DNA of 64,000 nt from Cordyceps javanica. Taxonomy: Eukaryota > Ascomycota > Sordariomycetes > Hypocreales > Cordycipitaceae. The notes under the pieces are model-generated. The model was not told the origin of the DNA, ran no database searches, and saw nothing but the letters and a program-made list of their open reading frames with translations. Both the position numbers and the translations under genes were made by a program. Every line of letters starts with the position of its first letter. Positions within the stretch are counted from its first letter, which is position 1. Location: positions 6,572,001 to 6,636,000 of the forward strand of contig JAAECO010000004.1 in assembly GCA_036850795.1 (NCBI GenBank), given 5' to 3'. Shown piece after piece: positions 58,192-64,000 of the stretch.

Positions 58192-59993
58192 ATGAGGCTC
58201 CTCCGTAAACACGCTTCTTCTCCTCGCTGCTGGGCGGTGAGGTCGGCGACGCACCTCGCCCTCGCCGTTGTCGCTCTCGCCGCACCCGTCGTCGAGACTG
58301 GAGCGGGCAGCGTGCCAATCGTGACTGCCGAGTTTGAGGAGTTTGTGCGAGCACAGATGAGTAGCGGAAATGTGCCGGGTATGGCCATCTCCATAATCGA
58401 TGGCAACAATACATGGTCCAAGGTGAGTTGTAGTCAATCTTCTGTGACAAACAATGTGACAAACAATGGGTGTCTGAATGCTTCTTTACCAGGGCTACGG
58501 CTACTCGTCAGAGGACCGCCGCTCCGTGACGCCGTCTACTTTGTTCTTCTGCGGGAGCATGACAAAGTCGAACACGGCCGCCGCGCTCTCCATTATTGTT
58601 GATGACACTGCCAACTCTTCATCTCCCGTCAAATGGGACACGCCAGTCTCTGAGCTCCTGCCTGAATTCGTTCTCTCCGACCAATGGGCCACGGACCACA
58701 TCACCATCACAGACGCCCTCTGCCACCGGACTGGATACCCCAGACATGACTTGTCGGGTCCGTACCACAACGACACTGGAGAGATGATCCGTCGCTTCCG
58801 TCACCTGCCCGTGTCTGCCGAGCCGCGTGCCAAGTGGCAGTACAACAACATGATGTTTGGCACCATGGGCCATCTCGTCGAGAGACTGGCCGGCACATCG
58901 CTCGCCTGCTTTCTCAGAGACAGGCTCTGGCGGCCGATGGGCATGTTCCACACGTATCTGCATCCGGGCGACGCGCTCGCAAGCGGAGAGGACCTCGCGG
59001 CCTCTTTCTACTGGGACAATGACACGCACACTCTGTACACCATGCCCCAGCACGACGAATCGAACCTCGCAGGCGCGGGCATGGCCATCTCGTCGGTGCA
59101 AGACTGGTCCAGATACCTCCGGCACATGCTGGACGAGTCGGGCCCCATATCCAAGGACGGCTATGCAACGATCAAAAAGCCGCACATGGTCGTAGATGAG
59201 GGCGTCGACGTTTTGGATTCGGCATTTGCGGGGCAAGTCAATTACGCTCTTGGCTGGAACGTGGGTGTTTTCGAGAACGAGCCAGTCTGGTACCACTCTG
59301 GCTACGTCAACCAGATGGTCTCTTTTATGCTCTTCGTGCCGGGCCGCAAGTTTGCATACGTCGCCATGATGAACACAAATTCATTGGCCTCGCTGGATGC
59401 AGTTACGGCAAGGGTGATGAACGACTACTTCAATGTTGACCCGAGCAAGCGTTTTGATCCCCAAGTCGCGTAAGAGCTCGCCATACGTCACAAAAGTAAC
59501 ATTTCACTCACCGCGCTCCTCCAGGTATAACAAATATAAAAGCAAAGCCGAGTACAACCTCAACACATGTCCGCGACTGTACTACCCGAGCCTCGTCAGC
59601 GCGCCGCAAGACCCCGGCCCTCCTCCCATGGACAGCTTCCTGGGCACATATCATGACAACGGTTACGGTACCGTCGCCGTATCCCGCGACTGTGCCTGGC
59701 ACGGGCCAGCAAACTCTCCAACGCTGTTTAGTCTACTCGACGGGGGCTGCATGTTGCGCGTACAAAGGGGTAACAGCTTCGGCAATCCCATGTCGTATCG
59801 CTTGCAGCATGTCTCGGGTAGGTTTTGGGTCGCGTGGCTCTACATGGACGACTACCCAATGGTGAAGCGTCCGCTCGGATGCTATAGGGCGCAGTTTGAG
59901 CTAGACGGGCAGGGAGTTCCCGTCAGGTTTGGTCTGGATATGAGGGACGAAACGGCTGACACGCCACTGGTGTGGTTCGACCGCGTGTTGTGA
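58192..59993 (+). CDS. Secreted serine hydrolase, beta-lactamase fold
   Basis: Three exons, 58192-58422, 58493-59469 and 59525-59993, phases 0 and 2 (GTGAGT and GTAAGA donors, CAG acceptors), give 558 residues. A hydrophobic segment at about residues 20-35 after a basic start looks like a signal peptide. The catalytic triad of class C beta-lactamase/D-aminopeptidase-type enzymes is complete: Ser99-x-x-Lys102 ('SMTK'), Tyr194 in 'YNN', and 'HSG' at about 345 in place of KTG. A C-terminal lipocalin-like domain (about 430-558, from 'FLGTYHDNGYGT') is common in this group. Likely acts on an ester or amide outside the cell or in the secretory pathway; the substrate is unknown. Next to it is a broken AflR-type regulator. 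Confidence 0.9.
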
Positions 59994-60067
59994 CGATTTC
60001 CAAGTAGAAAAAGATTGCATGTCAGCTCGCTAACTCGGCGGCGGCCTGAGCTCATGATACATCTGCT

Positions 60068-61033
60068 TCAAGTTCGATGCCGAGATCCGAACAAATCTAC
60101 ACGAGCGAGAATCTCACCCATTTGCTTAAAATCGTCCAACACGACAACAGCCCGCTCCAGCAGTACTGTATTTTGCACGCCAAATATATGCTTCAGTGAA
60201 TCATTGCTGTCTCTTGCTCGTTGCTGTACATCTTCCTCGAGTCTCGTCACTTCCGTCACGAGGCCTTGCTGCTGATCGATGAGCATCGTTAGGATCATGC
60301 TCGCCATCCTATCCTGCGGCACCACAAAAGTACCCATCTGCAGATGTGGCAGCAGAAACTGCGGTCGCTCTGTAGGTAGCACAGCATTGGCCACAATTTT
60401 CTGTGCTTTGTGCCACTGCCAAGAATATCGAGAAAGCCGCAAGTGGCATGCAGTCAGTAGCGTGAGAGCGGTGTAGTCAACGTGCCCATCTGGTTCATTC
60501 TCGGTACTACTGGTGGCGGCACTCAAAGTTGTAGCAGTTGCCATGATTATGGAATAGGTCCCTTCAGGCTGTTGCGCCGCGGAGAGCACTTAGTCCAGCA
60601 TATAACCGATCAAAGTCGCGCCAGCAGTAGACCCAAGGTACTGCTCAATTTCTTGCAGCGAGACATGGTAGGCATCTGCGGATGGCATACCACGCCAAAT
60701 GGAATACACTGTATCAATTCATTGCGGAAGAATGGCGATGCCATGTTGGGCACCTTATTCAAACGTCAGGACACCATCCCCGTAAACTTGTTGTGATATA
60801 GGGTAGTCAGTCAACCAGGCAGCACCAGTCAAGTCGTTCGAGGTTCCGGACGAAGACGCTGATTCACCGCCGTGTGGGAGTCTATTTGGCCGTGATATGG
60901 GGCTGAATATGCAGTCGCCCCCGACTTTCTTGCAGCGCATGCAGCTGCTGCTGTCCGGTTGCCGTGTGCATTTGAGTCTTTTGCCATGACACGGGTCACA
61001 AGCCTGTCGTCGTACGTCGGAGAAATGTAGCAT
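60068..61033 (-). pseudogene. Broken AflR-type Zn2Cys6 regulator
   Basis: The minus strand has one reading frame that codes first a Zn2Cys6 cluster ('CDPCHGKRLKC', 'CMRCKKVGGDC', residues about 12-42) and then, after a gap, a C-terminal part with 'LTLLTACHLRLSRY' and 'LPHLQMGTF', typical of aflatoxin-regulator-type proteins. In the same frame lie TAA (60755-60757), TGA (60719-60721) and TAA (60590-60592). Coding-like text ('SADAYHVSLQEIEQYLG') continues between the stops. A 66-bp in-frame intron with a poor GTGTCC donor could remove the first two stops, but I find no intron with good signals that removes the third. All three fit C-to-T changes. It is most likely a recent pseudogene, possibly a former regulator of nearby metabolic genes. 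Confidence 0.62.
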
Positions 61034-61442
61034 CACCCCGCTTTGTCAGTCGGCATGGGCCGATTCCCATCACGCAACAAAACGGATTATTCGTGGAAAG
61101 CGCTCCCATTTTGTTCGTGGATTCCGCAAAAGGCAAATGATCCAAGCCGTCTTGTTGTGGGGAAACTGAGCTGGACCTTGATCGCAGCATCAGCGCCTCG
61201 CTACCTAGAAAGCAGATTCCGCCCTTGCAGCTCCCCCACCTTTTGCCACAATCGCGTCCACGGCAACATCGTCCAACATCTTTGGAAAATCCCCTCAAGC
61301 TTGATCCGTCGACCATAATTCCTTGCTGCTTTACCTCATGCGATAGACGAATGGGCCAGTGTTGCACCATATTTCCTCTCAAACGGCTGGTGATGGTGGA
61401 CGCACCACTTCGTTAGAGCTCTAGCTTCGACCCGCCGACGTC
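61034..61442. promoter_or_regulatory. Intergenic, divergent promoter of regulator relic and kinase
   Basis: 409 bp between two start codons on opposite strands. No clear motif was recognised. Confidence 0.4.
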
Positions 61443-63791
61443 ATGTCCCTAATTCCATTCCACCCTCGCGAGGGCCGTGAAGTAGTCCTGTATGCTGCCA
61501 CCAACCATTCGCTCCCTCATCCAAGGCTGCGTCACCCAGAAGCATCCAACTAACCGCCGCTTATACCGCCTACAGTCGCCATCGCAACGCTGTTGTCGTC
61601 CGAAACCCCGACTCCCAGCGCCTGGAGATTCGCGGCAAAGCATGTCCGTCTTGCCATCAGCCGTTACCGCAGGCCTCGGCCTCTGCGTCCTATGATGCCT
61701 ACGATCGGCCGTACGAGGCGGCCGATGAGTCCTTTGTCGACCCCGAATACTTTCGCATGCTGCGCCGTGGCAATTACAACTTCTTGCCCGCCGCCGGACG
61801 AGCCTCTCAGAGCCCGGTACGGTCGCTGCCACGACCCGATTACGATGGCGGCCCTGGCCGGTTCCGCTCGCCGGAGGTGTTGGATGAAGAAGAGGACCTG
61901 GAACCGCCCGAGCAACCACAGCGGAGGGGCAGTAGGATCCGTCGCGAGGCTTTCAGCCCCAACTACCTCAAGAGTTTTTTCGTCGAGGAGCGCGTGCTGG
62001 GGAAAGGCGGCAAGGGAGTCGTCCTGCTCGTGCGGCACGAGATTGACGGATACAATCTCGGGCACTTTGCGTGTAAGCGAGTGCCTGTGGGCGACGACCA
62101 CGAATGGCTCGAAAAGGCCCTGGTTGAGGTCGAGCTGCTGGCGAAGCTCTCGCACCCGAACCTCGTTTCCTATCGACATGTGTGGTTGGAAGACGTGCGT
62201 CTGAGCATGTTCGGTCCGCCAGTCGCCTGCGCATTCATTCTGCAGCAATACTGCAACAGCGGCGACCTACAGTATCATGTGGTCGGTGAGGCCCCGACGC
62301 AGACGACCAAGGAGGAGCTCAAAGCTCAGATGCGGCGCCGTTCAAAAGGCCAGCCCGAGCCGCCCAAAAATCTGACGGGAAATAAATCCCAGCTGGCGCT
62401 CGATGAAATCTACTCACTGTTCAAAGACGTGACGTCCGGCGTGGCGTATCTCCATGCCTCCGAATACATCCACCGCGACCTAAAACCCAGCAATTGCCTA
62501 CTACACCGGGAGAACTCGACCCTCAGATGCTTGATCAGTGATTTCGGTGAGGTTCAGGTGGAGAATGCCGCCAGGAAATCGACCGGTTCCACGGGTACCA
62601 TCTCGTACTGCGCCCCGGAAGTTCTTAAGCTGGACCCGGCGACAGGGCTCTATGGCAACTTTACCACAAAGTCGGACATGTTTTCGCTAGGCATGATTTT
62701 GTACTTTATGTGTTTTGGAAAACTACCCTATCGCAGCGCCAATGCTATTCAGGAAGAACTGGAAGATGTGGAACTGCTGCGTGCCGAAATTGCAGACTGG
62801 AAGGGTTTCAAAGAGGAGCGACGCGAAAGGCCCGACTTACCGGCCAAGTTGTACATCTTACTCAAGAAGCTGCTGTCTCTTGACCCCGCGGAAAGACCGA
62901 GCGCAAATGATGTGCTGAACGCGATGAAGAGCGAGACCAACTTTGAGCCCCTGGGACGCCCAGACCGGACCAACCCAGTGCTGGCGGGCATTCGCGGGAG
63001 CCGAGTACAGAATCTCGACTCGCCAGCCGGGCCGGGAACACCAGTGCCAGGTATGTACGGGCGAGAGCTGCATCCGGAAATGTTCGTCTGCTGACCTCAA
63101 TTGTCCAGAGGTAACACCAAACGCGAACCGAGGCTCTCGGCTGGACGAGGATTCACCCTGGGCCACGTCAGAGGCTCCGGGCGTGAATGCGTCGCTGGAC
63201 TTTGCCGACGACCAGGTGATCCAACAGTCTCTCACAGTCTCCCACCGAGAGGTCAATGGTTACGAGGATGAATCTGCAACACCGACTGCCACCAGCGCCC
63301 TGGCCCCTCCGCCACGACGCGTGTCCCCCGACGACCGCCGCCGCCACCATCAGCGCACGCCAACAACACCACTCCTGCTCGCCCCGCCGCGCAGTCGTTG
63401 GGCAGAGCTGGAGCACCGCGTCTCCGTCGGACTCTATCATGCGTGCCAGGCCACGGGAGTCGAGACCCAGTCACTTGTGTACGCCTTTCAGCTGGTCGTC
63501 TTCGTCGTGAAAACGGCGACGCTCGCGCGGCCGTGTTGGCCGTACGTGGCGAGCCTCCAGGTGAGTGCGCCGCTGCTCATCGTCGCCGCGCTCGAGCTGC
63601 TCTTTGCCTCGTCGCCCCTGAGCCATGTCAGCCGAGTGAGCGGCAGGCACCACTACCATGTTGGCGGGCTGTTTCAAGCCCGTGGCACCTTTGCCGTGCT
63701 CCTCGCGTTGCACTTTGCCACGCTGTGGCTGGCAGGCCGCTGGGATGCCCTGTGCATCCATGGTCCTCGTCAGGAATGGTCGGATTGGTAG
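61443..63791 (+). CDS. Serine/threonine protein kinase, Iks1-like, with membrane tail
   Basis: Three exons, 61443-61489, 61576-63050 and 63109-63791, phases 2 and 1 (GTATGC and GTATGT donors, CAG acceptors), give 734 residues. The short first exon, joined to 'RHRNAVVVRNPDSQRLEIRG', restores the usual Iks1-type N-terminus, followed by a 'CPSCHQPL' cysteine pair. Kinase domain: Gly loop 'LGKGGKGVVLL' (about residue 157), catalytic loop 'HRDLKPSN' (about 315), 'DFGE' (about 338) and 'APEVL'. The last about 110 residues carry hydrophobic segments (from 'YAFQLVVFVVKTATL'), a membrane anchor typical of fungal Iks1 proteins. The cellular role is poorly known; yeast IKS1 is non-essential. Assignment to the family is confident, function is not. 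Confidence 0.93.
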
Positions 63792-64000
63792 AAGCCCTTT
63801 GTTTCTCTAAATGATGGGTTGCACGCCCGGGAACGGTGAGTCACTTGTTTGCTGATCGGAATACGCAGGGCAGGGGGGGCAGGACGTCGCTTAGGCTACG
63901 CCCTTTTTCGCACGTTTCGCAACTCTTATTTTTACGTCTTACAATGTCGGCTGGTTCGGTGACACGATCAAGTTGTGTTTTTTATTCTTTTTCGGTTTCG
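63792..64000. other. Window end, 3' UTR of the kinase gene
   Basis: 209 bp after the kinase stop codon. No further gene was recognised before the window ends. Confidence 0.5.

Overview
The window looks like a nuclear chromosome piece of a filamentous ascomycete (Pezizomycotina). The evidence is spliceosomal introns of 38-213 bp with GTRNGT donors and CTRAC-like branch sites, fungus-only families (Zn2Cys6 regulators, class II hydrophobin, UstYa/DUF3328 proteins, an Iks1-type kinase) and CT-rich leaders before highly expressed genes. A Sordariomycete, probably Hypocreales, is my inference; nothing in the window proves the genus. Exon coordinates were worked out by hand from splice signals and frame continuity; feature start/end give the whole CDS span, and exons are listed in the evidence.

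Left part, 0.5-20.3 kb: housekeeping and metabolic genes. These are a quinone oxidoreductase-like MDR enzyme (minus), divergent Spt5, a small mitochondrial-type membrane protein, an acyl-CoA synthetase of the 4-coumarate:CoA ligase group and an acyl-CoA oxidase-like protein (both minus), a long gene-poor stretch holding an ankyrin-repeat relic with three in-frame stops, a 111-residue membrane protein, and a secreted protein made of two class II hydrophobin domains.

Middle, 20-33 kb: mostly intergenic DNA around a vacuolar amino-acid transporter (AVT3/4-like) and an SDR dehydrogenase with a mitochondrial-type presequence.

The most interesting part is 33.4-48 kb: a ribosomally made, modified peptide (RiPP) cluster of the dikaritin/ustiloxin type. 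Its core is a secreted precursor with eleven 14-residue repeats, each carrying a Tyr-Thr-Ile-Gly core between Kex2 (Lys-Arg) sites (40904-41492). Beside it are a UstYa-type oxidase (39532-40488), a membrane-anchored tyrosinase-like enzyme (37871-39117), a Zn2Cys6 regulator (41914-43851), two transporters (an MFS protein and an Atg22-like protein), a SAM methyltransferase (46946-47935) and a phosphatidylserine-decarboxylase-family enzyme (45018-46397). Proposed route, by analogy with ustiloxin: secretion and Kex2 cleavage, oxidative cyclisation by the UstYa and tyrosinase-like proteins, N-methylation, export. The last two genes are much more GC-rich than the rest, so their membership is less certain.

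Right part, 50.9-64 kb: pyruvate kinase with a long CT-rich leader, a DHA1-type MFS exporter, a secreted serine beta-lactamase-fold hydrolase, a broken AflR-type regulator with three in-frame stops, and an Iks1-like protein kinase with C-terminal membrane segments. No tRNA, rRNA, CRISPR or intact transposon was recognised.
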